From: Candidatus Aminicenantota bacterium
GTDB lineage: Bacteria; Acidobacteriota; Aminicenantia; UBA2199
Direction of reading: 5' to 3'
DNA length: 51,449 nucleotides
NCBI GenBank assembly: GCA_011772425.1
Contig: WVZO01000713.1
Location: 4,740-56,188, forward strand
Shown: positions 1-8,700 of the stretch, in pieces
How positions within the stretch are numbered: position 1 is the first letter of the stretch
Layout of the letters: each line of letters begins with the position of its first letter
Notes under the pieces: generated by a model
The model's input: only the letters and a program-made list of their open reading frames with translations
What the model was told of the DNA's origin: nothing
The model's database searches: none
Program-made: the position numbers and the translations under genes

Positions 1-197
1 GACTCGGACTTAATAAATTCCACGGCTTCGGTTTCGGAGATTTTGCAATGATCCAACCGCTGGTCTTCCAGGTAGGAGGAAAATTTTTTTAGTTCTTGTT
101 CATAAGAGAGGCGGGTATTCTCTGCTAACCCCTTTTCAATTCCTATAAACGACAGGAATCTATTCAAATCGGATTCGAATGTTTGTCTATTAAACAT
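1..197 (-). CDS. XerD-like tyrosine recombinase, N-terminal fragment cut by the window edge
   Basis: An open frame starts at ATG 197-195 and runs off the window. The 65 visible residues begin MFNRQTFESDLNRFLSFIG and continue with an EKGLAENT segment, then Y-x-x-E-L-x-x-F. This is the SAM-like core-binding domain of Xer/phage-type tyrosine recombinases. That domain contacts DNA; the catalytic Arg/His/Tyr domain would lie outside the window, so activity cannot be judged. Chromosome-dimer resolution (XerC/D) and an integrase of a mobile element are both possible. An accessory region lies next to it (RiPP precursor, toxin-antitoxin pair, STAND NTPase), so an element integrase is a fair alternative. 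No clear ribosome binding site is visible. Confidence 0.72.
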   Translation of the reverse strand, partial: MFNRQTFESDLNRFLSFIGIEKGLAENTRLSYEQELKKFSSYLEDQRLDHCKISETEAVEFIKSE

Positions 198-262
198 TGT
201 AATGATAGAGTACCACTGAATGAGTTAAAATTCAATATCTATTTTGGTTTTACCCCGAAGAC

Positions 263-300
263 ATTTACAATGCGGTAAAAAGCGCGAAGAGACGCGAAGG
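263..300 (+). repeat. Interspersed cacgaag-type intergenic repeat
   Basis: The 13-mer ATTTACAATGCGG at 263-275 is followed by an A-rich stretch and repeated cgcgaag words. The same 13-mer followed by cacgaag words occurs at 39931-39975. Both belong to the wider cttcgtg/cacgaag family seen at 12851, 16123, 20200, 23831 and 34001. The function is unknown. Confidence 0.5.
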
Positions 301-369
301 AAGAGAAGAAGGTGAAAAGATGAGTTTAAGGTTTCCCCAAACGTTTGAAGCAACAGCCATCTTTTTACC

Positions 370-470
370 AATATTCTGTAAAAACGCGCAAAAAAAACAA
401 AGATTCTGGTAAGGAAACCTTTAGATGGCGCGTATGCGCCTTCTATGGCTCCCCCCGCCGGGGGGCCGAA
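370..470 (+). repeat. 26-bp repeat followed by GC-rich hairpins
   Basis: The word AATATTCTGTAAAAACGCGC plus a poly-A tail at 370-395 recurs identically at 50988-51013. It is followed here by two hairpins: GGCGC-gtat-GCGCC (427-440) and a C6-gcc-G6 stem (451-465). The second copy is also followed by a strong GC hairpin (51067-51084). The rest of the 198-517 gap shows nothing else that I recognise. Confidence 0.5.
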
Positions 471-482
471 GGACTGCGTCTA

Positions 483-511
483 TTGAATAACAAAAAAAAA
501 TCTAATATAAT
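483..511 (+). promoter_or_regulatory. Sigma70-like promoter of a leaderless ORF
   Basis: TTGAAT at 483-488, a 17-base spacer and TATAAT at 506-511 lie six bases before ATG 518. Transcription would start at the ATG itself. It points towards the RiPP precursor on the other strand. Confidence 0.5.
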
Positions 512-517
512 ACCTGG

Positions 518-790
518 ATGATATCGAATCGCATTAAACTGGAAAAGACATACTGTTACGGCCTGGTTGCCGGGTTCCTTTTCTTATTGTTAACGTGGCT
601 GTCTCAAATATCAGCCGGTACCGGTACGAACGAGGAAATTAAAGATATCTCTCAGGTGACGGCGGTAATGATTAGCCTTTGGCAATGGGGGGAATGGGTT
701 CAACAATGGCACAACCGTTGTCTGCGTCAGACTTGTCGCAGGCTGGACTCACGGTACATGCAGCGCAGGACTGGATACACTCTGTTATGA
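518..790 (+). CDS. Possible small membrane protein, leaderless, antisense to the RiPP precursor
   Basis: I do not recognise this 90-residue frame. Residues about 12-33 form one hydrophobic segment, probably a membrane anchor or signal sequence, followed by a polar stretch. From about residue 52 (base 672) it is the exact antisense of the RiPP precursor, so the C-terminal part may not have evolved as protein. Support comes from the promoter 483-511, placed so that the mRNA would begin at the ATG, as in four other loci of this window. Alternatives are a remnant of a truncated gene, or an antisense transcript whose coding content does not matter. The arrangement could let transcription here interfere with the precursor gene. 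Confidence 0.28.
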   Translation: MISNRIKLEKTYCYGLVAGFLFLLLTWLSQISAGTGTNEEIKDISQVTAVMISLWQWGEWVQQWHNRCLRQTCRRLDSRYMQRRTGYTLL

Positions 791-905
791 AAACACTGCC
801 TGGGACGGCGACTCCGCCCTTTACATGGTTCATCGCGGTATTTAATAAATTCGCGATGGTTTCTTTTTTCAGTGTTAATTTTTTACCAAATGATTTTCTT
901 CTCAT
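672..905 (-). CDS. RiPP precursor peptide, class I lanthipeptide-type leader
   Basis: This 77-residue peptide begins MRRKSFGKKLTLKKETIANL. It carries the K-x-L-x-L-x-K-x-T-I-x-x-L leader motif of class I lanthipeptide / GG-type natural product precursors. A VKGG sequence at residues 28-31 is the likely leader cleavage site. The core of about 46 residues holds five Cys and six Ser/Thr, with closely spaced C-x-x-x-C and C-x-x-C patterns suitable for thioether rings, and ends PIPPIAKG. A strong site (AGGAGG, four bases before ATG) and a near-consensus promoter (1008-1036) support expression. No LanB/LanC, protease or dedicated exporter is adjacent, so it is an orphan precursor served from elsewhere. 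Cys-rich secreted peptide is the alternative, but the leader motif argues for a RiPP. Confidence 0.75.
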   Translation of the reverse strand: MRRKSFGKKLTLKKETIANLLNTAMNHVKGGVAVPGSVFITECIQSCAACTVSPACDKSDADNGCAIVEPIPPIAKG

Positions 906-1007
906 AATTCCTCCTGGTTACTGCGGGTTTTAATAATAATTAATGCATATAAGCCTTCTCATTTCGCTGGGTTTTTGTCTGTCTATCATCCCTTCGTAAG
1001 AAATTTA

Positions 1008-1036
1008 ATTATACCACATCCATACAACGATATCAA
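1008..1036 (-). promoter_or_regulatory. Promoter of the RiPP precursor
   Basis: On the minus strand TTGATA (1036-1031), a 17-base spacer and TATAAT (1013-1008) are present, with an extended TGG before the -10. The predicted start is near 1001, giving a 5' leader of about 95 bases before ATG 905. The 906-1209 stretch holds no other gene that I can support. Confidence 0.6.
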
Positions 1037-1209
1037 GTTTCCGGTTATTTTTTTCCTGTTTTTTTCTTTAAGCCCAATTGGCCTTTGCGCTGCCGCTACT
1101 TTCTTTTTGGAATTGGTGATTTGATCCCTGACTTTGACACTCTAAATGTTAAAACAAAACGATAGACACGTTTTAGTCACGTTTAGCCTGAATTTTTGAA
1201 TTTGCAGCT

Positions 1210-1351
1210 TTGAAAAAGCCAAAAACCTGTGCTATAATTAACTTTTGATTTTCGGCTCAGTCAATAGGCTACTGCCCGCCGGAGGTACAGATTGGCGGTG
1301 AATTCAAGGGAATTTGCCAGGGTTGATAAAACTCGGTTGCAGTGCTATAAT
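1210..1351 (+). promoter_or_regulatory. Two tandem promoters before the truncated ATPase gene
   Basis: The distal promoter is TTGAAA (1210-1215), 17 bases, TATAAT (1233-1238). The proximal one is TTGATA (1323-1328), 17 bases, TATAAT (1346-1351). Both have a TGC extended -10. The proximal -10 lies exactly six bases before ATG 1358, giving a leaderless start. Confidence 0.6.
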
Positions 1352-1357
1352 CCTCCT

Positions 1358-1597
1358 ATGAAAAATTTACCTATAGGTGTCCAGACGTTTCGTGATTTTA
1401 GGGAGAAGGATTATCTTTACGTGGATAAAACCAAACAAATTCACGATCTTTTTGCCAGGGGGGGGAAATACTATTTTTTGTCCCGGCCGCGCCGCTTTGG
1501 TAAATCCCTGCTGATCTCTACCCTGGCTGAAATCTTCCGGGGTAATAAAAGGATTTTTTGTCTGGCTCTTTCTTTTTCCTTAATTTCCTTTTCCTGA
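1358..1597 (+). pseudogene. Truncated AAA-ATPase / PD-(D/E)XK (DUF1703-type) protein
   Basis: The start MKNLPIGVQTFRDFREKDY, then YVDKT and the Walker A segment SRPRRFGKSLL, match the N-terminus of the common AAA-ATPase-like proteins with a C-terminal DUF1703 nuclease-like domain, normally about 500-550 residues. Similarity ends after EIFRGNK (about base 1550); the frame then runs into unrelated sequence and stops at 1597, leaving 79 residues. Walker B and the nuclease part are missing, so this is a remnant, probably cut by insertion or deletion next to the Xre-RES pair. The leaderless promoter is intact, so the fragment may still be transcribed. An upstream in-frame start at 1292 is less likely, because family similarity begins at 1358. 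Confidence 0.75.
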
Positions 1598-1599
1598 CA

Positions 1600-1644
1600 T
1601 TGACAAAAAAGCCATATGGCGTTATAATTGCGACATATGTCGCA
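1600..1644 (+). promoter_or_regulatory. Consensus promoter with double palindromic operator for the Xre-RES operon
   Basis: A perfect TTGACA (1600-1605), a 17-base spacer and a perfect TATAAT (1623-1628) are present. A perfect 10-base palindrome, GCCATATGGC, fills 1611-1620 inside the spacer. A perfect 16-base palindrome, TGCGACATATGTCGCA, lies at 1629-1644 over the predicted start. Both are centred on CATATG and their centres are 21 bases apart, two DNA turns. This suits autorepression by the Xre antitoxin. Confidence 0.75.
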
Positions 1645-1665
1645 TCGGTATTGTGAGGTGATAAA

Positions 1666-2097
1666 ATGGAATATATAGGATTCACCGAAGTGTTAGGCGG
1701 AGCAGAAGGGGTTCCTGAAAAAATCAGCAGCCGAATGGACTTAATTGAATTGAGTAAAAAAGGCATTTCTAAAGACGCTTTGCTGCGCCTGGTAAAATAT
1801 TTGAATCTCTCCATTAGCCAGATGGCTGAACTCCTTGCCATTGCTGAACGTACTATACAAAGATACACACTCAAAAAGAACTTTAACCGTATTGTTTCTG
1901 AGCAAATCTTACAGATTACTGAAGTTGCAGCTAGGGGGACTCAGGTATTTGAGGATAAAGAGAAATTTTTGTCATGGATGAAACAACCCAATAAAGCCCT
2001 CAGTAACAACACACCGATAAGTTTGCTCCATTCAAGATTCGGAATTGAAATGGTGCTGGATGAGCTTGGCCGAATTGAATATGGCGTGTATTCATAA
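1666..2097 (+). CDS. Xre/MbcA/ParS-type antitoxin
   Basis: This 143-residue protein has a helix-turn-helix-like segment around residues 38-72 (LRLVKYLNLSISQMAELL, then a TIQRYT recognition helix). Its C-terminal region, from about residue 90, includes FLSWMKQPNKAL, the ISLL segment and a conserved G-x-E-x-V-x-x-x-L-x-R-I-E-Y-G end. That end is the DUF2384 toxin-binding domain of Xre/MbcA/ParS antitoxins. These proteins block the RES toxin active site and repress their own promoter, here 1600-1644. A GAGGTG site sits five bases before ATG 1666. The toxin gene follows after six bases, so the two are probably translationally coupled. Confidence 0.9.
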   Translation: MEYIGFTEVLGGAEGVPEKISSRMDLIELSKKGISKDALLRLVKYLNLSISQMAELLAIAERTIQRYTLKKNFNRIVSEQILQITEVAARGTQVFEDKEKFLSWMKQPNKALSNNTPISLLHSRFGIEMVLDELGRIEYGVYS

Positions 2098-2103
2098 CAC
2101 ATT

Positions 2104-2562
2104 ATGATTGTTTATAGAATTGCAAAGACAAGATATATCCATGATTTGTCAGGTGCAGGGGCAAAATTATATGGAGGAAGATGGAATCATAAAGGAATTG
2201 GTATGATTTACACATCGCAAACCAGGGCATTGGCAACAGTGGAATACCTGGTTCATGTTCCGTTATCTATGGTTCCACGTAATCTTAGTATCGCTTCCAT
2301 AGAAATACCGGATGAAATCATTCCCAAAGAAATTTCAATATCTGATTTGCCGGAGAATTGGCGAAGCTTCCCGGCACCGATTGAATTAGTCGAATTGGGC
2401 TCACGTTGGGCATTAAGCAATGAAACGCTTCTAATGCGCGTTCCTTCAGCCATTGTTGAACATGAATTTAATATCTTGATCAATCCCCTACACCCGGATA
2501 TGAAGCGGGCTAACGTTTCGCATATCGAAGCGTACAGTTTTGATCCTCGTTTATTTCATTAA
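2104..2562 (+). CDS. RES-domain toxin
   Basis: This 152-residue protein begins MIVYRIAKTRYIHDLSGAGA and has the RES family signature: GGRWN with Arg26, IYTS with Tyr36, and TVEYLVH with Glu47. These match the Arg, Tyr and Glu that are important in family members. RES toxins consume NAD+ (MbcT type) or ADP-ribosylate a target such as PRPP synthetase (ParT type); which applies here cannot be told. Length is normal for the family and nothing is broken. There is no clear Shine-Dalgarno sequence before ATG 2104, which suggests coupling to the antitoxin six bases upstream and keeps the toxin less translated than the antitoxin. Confidence 0.9.
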   Translation: MIVYRIAKTRYIHDLSGAGAKLYGGRWNHKGIGMIYTSQTRALATVEYLVHVPLSMVPRNLSIASIEIPDEIIPKEISISDLPENWRSFPAPIELVELGSRWALSNETLLMRVPSAIVEHEFNILINPLHPDMKRANVSHIEAYSFDPRLFH

Positions 2563-2607
2563 TTCCAGGAATATGTCTTTTCGAATTTTGACTTTAATTC
2601 ATACTTT

Positions 2608-2736
2608 TTAATTTATTCTTTTTCTAAGGTCAGCAAAATAGCCCTGGGCATCTTTACGGATAGTCAGTTTTATCAACCCGCTGGAATTTTCTTTATGAAT
2701 CTTACAGATAAGACATTCCTTTTCGACTGTTTTCAT
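2608..2736 (-). CDS. Possible 42-residue protein with a CxxC motif
   Basis: A short frame begins MKTVEKECLICKIHKENSSG and ends ADLRKRIN, 38 bases downstream of the STAND NTPase stop and in the same direction. A weak GGAAGTG site precedes ATG 2736. The CLIC motif could bind one half of a zinc site. I do not recognise a family. It could be the last gene of the lipoprotein-STAND operon or chance; its position, its sensible composition and the otherwise empty 2563-2774 gap favour a gene slightly. Confidence 0.35.
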   Translation of the reverse strand: MKTVEKECLICKIHKENSSGLIKLTIRKDAQGYFADLRKRIN

Positions 2737-2774
2737 AATACACTTCCAACTTCCATTATTCTAATTCATGGTAA

Positions 2775-5700
2775 TCATTGTATAATAGAACTTGAAGCGT
2801 TCTCAGAAATGATCGAAGCATCTGTTGTCATCGGAAGCTTCCGTATCATTACCTCAAGCCAGAAATCGTGCAATTCAGTCGGATTTTCCTGGCTTATCCA
2901 TTGCAGGGCCAATATAATTGCGATAATGGCCGCATCCGGTGATTCGCGAATGAAATATTCAATCCATTTTAACAATACACTCCTTTCCGCATTGGCAAGC
3001 TTAATTTCTGTGGAATGATTTATCCACCAATCTTCAGGCATTTTAGCCAGGTAGTATAAATCCCATTCTTCGAGGTTGACTAATCCTTGTGCTTTATAAA
3101 GCTCATCCAGGATAGAATCCAACCGTTCACGAAGTTTCTTGTGTTCGCACTCAAACGCAATTCGGGCTAACTTTGAACGTTCGACAGAAAGAATTTCCTC
3201 CTCTGCATTTTGATCCAGTTTATCGCAAAAAGCATTCAATACTTGATCCTCTAATGGTGCAGCATTGTAATCCAAATTAGAGATTATCAAATTAAGCAAA
3301 TAACTACGATGATTGACTGATTCAGTATTGTCAACGTCAGAAGAAATTTTTTGTAAATATAGTTCGATTGCTTGATTAGCGACATCATCATTCATGTCAA
3401 AATGCACAAAATTACTTGCTAATGCTGATCTTCCGTATTTGTTCAATATGGCGAAAGCCTCCCTCAGCACGATTAATTGGGCTTCATTTCGTTCGGGTGG
3501 TGGAATGGATCGGCCAGCCCTCATAATGGAGATAAATGCATTTTTTCTCCAGTCTTCATTTAGGACTTTTGGCATATGTACTGCCCAATCCACCAATTTA
3601 ACAATACGTTCCTTTACCTCCTTTAAGGGCCATGTCAACATGACCTCGCTTAAGAAATGTTCAAGAGAGGAAAACTCCTTTGTTCCTGTCGCAAAACGGT
3701 CCATATCGTTTAGTAATTCTTGGATTATGGGTAAAGCAATGGAATCAAGGGGTGAATTGAGTAAATTTACCGCCCACTCTGCCTGTTCGTCTGTACTCGA
3801 TGGCACGCCCAGGTCTTTAATGTGACCGGCAAGGTTCTCAGTGAGTTTTAAAGACAAATCGTTAGTAACGATTTCCCGGTAAATAATAGTCAAGGCAATA
3901 CCGGCATACTCAAAATGGAGATTATCAAAGTTGTCTATAAAAAACCGCACAGCAAATTCAATTTGACTAATATTTCCTGATTTTATTGTGGATTGAACCA
4001 TTAAAATGACAAGCTCCTGTCTGGCTTTGTCAATACTATCAATTCCATCACTCAACTCAATGCCAAGCTTGAAGAGCTCCTTCCAATCTGACAAATGTAA
4101 ATGCTGCATCCCATACTTTACTATTTTGAGAATATATTCTTTTTTAGAATAATCATGCCCCAAACGAGCGGATGTTTTTATCATCCGATTCAATAAAGTT
4201 TGAAGCCTTTTTCGATTTGTTTGTTTTTCAATCAAGTTCAAAATTGAACTCATAAGGCTTCCCCCCATATAACTCATAAGCCCTTCAGTGACCTCCTCGC
4301 CTTCGCCAAATAAATCGAATATGTCTTCAAGGGCCTGGAACACCAGAACTTCATTATCAAAGGCGGTAAGCTGTTGGCAGAGTATCTCAAGAACATCCTC
4401 CAACTCTCCAGGAGTTTCTGCCAATTTTAGCGAAGATGAGATGATAAGTTTTAGTACTCCGGGAATGAGATTTAATGGGAGATTATTTAAACACCGGGTG
4501 ACTATTTGCAGCGCCTTACAATAACTTTCATCATTTTCAATATCTTCAATAAGTTCGGTGAGATTTTTAAGTACTGTCTTTTTTCGCATTTTTTGGTGGT
4601 GTAAATTAGAGATAGTCGTAAAAAGGATATCTCGAATTTTGTTTATTTTATGATTTATTTCCCAATCTTTAAGTTCTCTCCGAACTTCTTTTGCTACTTC
4701 AACACGATCTATACCACTTAATGCCAGTGCAACATACCAACGTGCAGCAAATGTTGAATCCTCTTGTGCTTTGTGCAGCAGCTCTTTCTCAGCTATATTT
4801 AACAATTGTTGAGTTAATTCCCTGTCGTTGAGTGAGCGAAATTTGTTAAGAAGTACGGCGTCAACGCCTTTCTTCCATTGACCGATTCCTTTTCTGTGCT
4901 GTTGAAATGCAGTAAGAAATAAGGACCGGGCGTCTGCAGCACCATGGGAGTTGGCATGAATCAAGTTCTTTGCAACAGAGAGTGCTTCTTTCACTTTTTC
5001 AGTATCATTTAAATCGAGGTGATCGACAAGGAGTTCGTGAAGCAGTGCTGCTGCATCTTCATTTGCACCGGCATCCAGAAATACTTCGGCCATCCTGAGC
5101 CTTACCCTAATAGGAATAGAACTCATATCGCCAGGTTTGATTTGCTTATGATGGACATATCGCAGTATACGTTCGCCTTGCTGTCGATCTCCAAGAGAGA
5201 GCAAAGCGGACGCCCATTGAATTGTGGCCATATCCTGATATTCCGGGTTTATTTCCTGCTGCCAGTAGAGAATGCGATCCGAAAACTTATGAAGCAGATC
5301 AAGCCGTTTCGCCCTGGTTACCGATCTCAAGAATCCGAAGAATAGCAAGGTAAATATCTTTTTGTTTTTCCGGCACCACCATTGTTCCACCTCATCGAAA
5401 ATTAATTCAAGGATTTCTTCCACTTCACTGCACTTCTCATTGGCAGCCAGGGCCGTGAGTCCCATTTCCAGTATGTCGCCTGCTTCGTTTGTTAATAGCC
5501 TGGCTTCGGATGCAAATACCACAAAAAGCTTTAGGGTATAACCCGCAATCAGGGAATTGGCCGATTGTACCAATATAGGGATCACTTTTTTAAAGAAAGG
5601 AAGAGCTTTGTCACGTTCATCTCCCTCTATGAGTTTAACGCGAATGTAGGCTGCTGGAATAAGTAATTCATCTAATAATTCAATATTCTCTTGACCAGGC

Positions 5701-8700
5701 ATCACACGATCGATGCCTGCGAGCACATCGATGAAAGCTGACTCCAAAATTTGAACCAGCTTAATTTCTGAGCTTTCTATGATTTCTTCTAAGCTTTCAC
5801 CACTCAAGGCATCAACAAACATTTGGCCGTAATCTGAGATATCTTTATGAACATCATTGGGTTTTTCATCAAGAAAATCGTTGATCTCTGCCAGGATTTT
5901 ATTCAGCCATTCAAACCGTTGGGTTGCTGATGAAATCCAGGGGACAATTTGCAAAAAACCAGCTAATGTACTGCCGCGATTCATGCGACCGTTTGCCTTA
6001 CTTGCGATGGCACGTGCATGATGAACGGCCCCCGACCATAAATCCTGGAATGGCGCCGATGCCATGAGCAGACGAACGCCGGCATCAACCATGCTGTCCA
6101 GGTAAAGTTCCTTGAAATATTCTCCGGTAAACGCTGATGGCGCTTCTTTGATGCAGCGTTGAGTCAGTGTTTTAGCATCATCCGATTTTTCATGTACTAC
6201 GAACGCATGAGATAGTGCTGCCGGACAGCGAATCATGTCCGGTGATGACTTCAACCGCTCTAAGACATCGGTTAGAGAATTCAGTCCCATGATAGCGATA
6301 TCATGATCGGGATATTTTGTAAACGCATCCACCGCCGCGACAAAAGTATCGACGGATTCCGTTGTGAACTTTGCCAATTCGCTGACTGCTTTTTCTGTTG
6401 AGATATTACTACCACGGCAAAGCGGCTCTAAGTTTTCTATTACAGTCGTTATAAGTTCATCGTCTAAACCAACCCGGTCAATGTGGTTCAAAATATAAGG
6501 CATCGCTTCGGATTTACTCCTTGCGATTGCACAAAGAAATTCTTGTTGTCTTGTGTCGTCAATTTCGCGTATATCCCGATCAAATTGATTCCGGAATGAA
6601 GCATACATAGCTGTTGACAGCCCCGGCTGGGTAAACCTGATCAGTCGCTTTACCCGTTCATCCACATTTTCAACGGTGGCAAATGCACTTTTGATCTCAT
6701 TCCATAGTGCTGAATCAGCTCCGATGTATGGCAGTAAAGGGGAGAGAATTCCTGAACTCAACCAATCTCCAAGGTGAGTGATTGCAGAACGATTCCTGGC
6801 AAGCTGTAAGGCATCCTGGAGTTTTTTCTCGCGAAGGCAGGCCCTGAAAAAATAGGCATAATTACGGTTAGCCTCAACCACATCATGAGTTCGCTCAATG
6901 AGTCGTGGGATAAACCCTCGCCTCGGCAGGTCGAGCAACCGGGATATAGCAGGCTGGTTTTGACCTGAACCATCTAAATGATATGGGAGTTCACCCAGCG
7001 AACGAATCGGACCTGAAAAAGAACCATCTCCAGAAGGGTCGATTTGTTCATAAAAAAACATTGCCAAGTCATAATGGACAGCTTCTTGATTTGAGGTTTC
7101 AGCAAAATAGTACTTACGAACTGCTTTGATAAGGTGTTGGTGCGAAAAGTCAATCAATTCACCACGATGGAGCATATAGTATCGAATTTGCCTCAGTATT
7201 GGGAAAAAGTCATCCCATTCGGTTAAACTACTGCGCGTTAACAATCTTACTAACTCCCGCTCACTCATGCCAAAACGTGAAATCGCGATACAAGAAAGAA
7301 CCTGATGAGCAATATCACCATTGAATTCTTCTTCCAGACGTTTTATCACCTGGCAAAAGATTTCAGTCACTGTATCTCCTTCTCGTGGGAATTCGGCGAT
7401 ACGTTTATTCAATAACTCAAAGGAGCCGAACCCCCGCAGCTCCTCCAAAGCAACGAGTAAAAAGAGTGGGTTCTCTGTGGAGGGATTGTCCAATAAAAGC
7501 TTTTTTTGATCTTCGTCAAGAGTTTTGGCCGAAATAGAGGGTATACGACGAAGGATTTCCTTACGTTCTTCATCCGTAAGTGGGCCCACTTTCAACTCGG
7601 AGAGCTTCATTTCTCGAACTCTGTCCAAAAGTAGGTGTTCACGGTCAGGGTCGTCAATGCAGCTAACTACCAGCTTGACATGAGATGGGAACGACTTTGA
7701 AAGCCAGTTTAAAAGATAAGGTTGATTCCTATCGTCAAACTGATTTAGTGCATCCACTACGAAAACAACACAACTATCATCTTGCACCCGGTTAACAAAA
7801 TCATGGAAAACCGAAATCAATTCATCTGTTTCTTCAGGGATAGCAGCAGGGGCGTTTATAGACATATTATCTTCTCGTTCCAGTTCATCAGTGAAACCAA
7901 AATGCTCTCGAAGTTCTAAACAGAATCGTTTTAACATGTGGCGAATATCGGTGGAAAGTGGACTTGCACCTACAAAGTGGGGGATTAATAGTTTTTCCGG
8001 ATGATTGGTGGTAATTTCTCGACAGAGTCGGGCCAGCGCTGAAGATTTACCTGAACCGGAGGGGCCGCTGACAACCCTGGTCTCAATATTACTCCCGTTA
8101 ATATAAGAAATTAGAGGATGGTGAATTTCTGTACGTTCCACGTACCCCTGCAATAGATATTCTATATAGCGCTCATGGTATTCTTGCTCTTCTGCAATCG
8201 GATCGGTTTCAACCTCGATGGGTGGTTGGTCCGGGAGTTGATATTCCTTTTTTATTCCTCCCCACAGGCCATCAAACACTCGATTCCCAAAGGCCTTTAA
8301 GCCCACTAGACGTCCGTACCTCTTTGTTGACCTGCAATAGGCTTTTGAGTCCCAATGTGCAGTATAGATATAAAAGGGGAAACCCCTTTTACGAATCCTT
8401 TCTTTCAAATCACTTAACTTCTTAGTCTCTTCTGGATTGGTTTCAATATAAATCTCTTTTTTAATATCCCCTGGGATTCTCTTCAGCGCCACCGTATCGC
8501 GAAAATAAAAGAAGGCTCTGCTGCTCGCTTTGGGATTATTTAATGCGCCGTGAAGGATTTCCAATTCCAAAATACTTTTTCCTTCTTCATGTTTTATCCA
8601 TTCATAATTCTCTATTGTATTGATAGAATATTTGGTGGGTACCCAACCATAGCGTTCCCCCACCATACCGATAAAAAACTGACATTCGTCGATCTGTTGC

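Noticed and set aside
679-933. An 84-residue plus-strand frame over the RiPP precursor
   Set aside because: It is the exact antisense of the precursor, without promoter or ribosome site of its own; the minus-strand frame has a known leader motif.
1245-1301. An 18-codon TTG frame six bases after the distal promoter at 1210-1238
   Set aside because: Chance TTG; no conservation evidence and no coupling to a downstream gene.
5019-5345. A 108-residue plus-strand frame inside the STAND gene
   Set aside because: Antisense to an intact 2050-codon gene; no independent signals.
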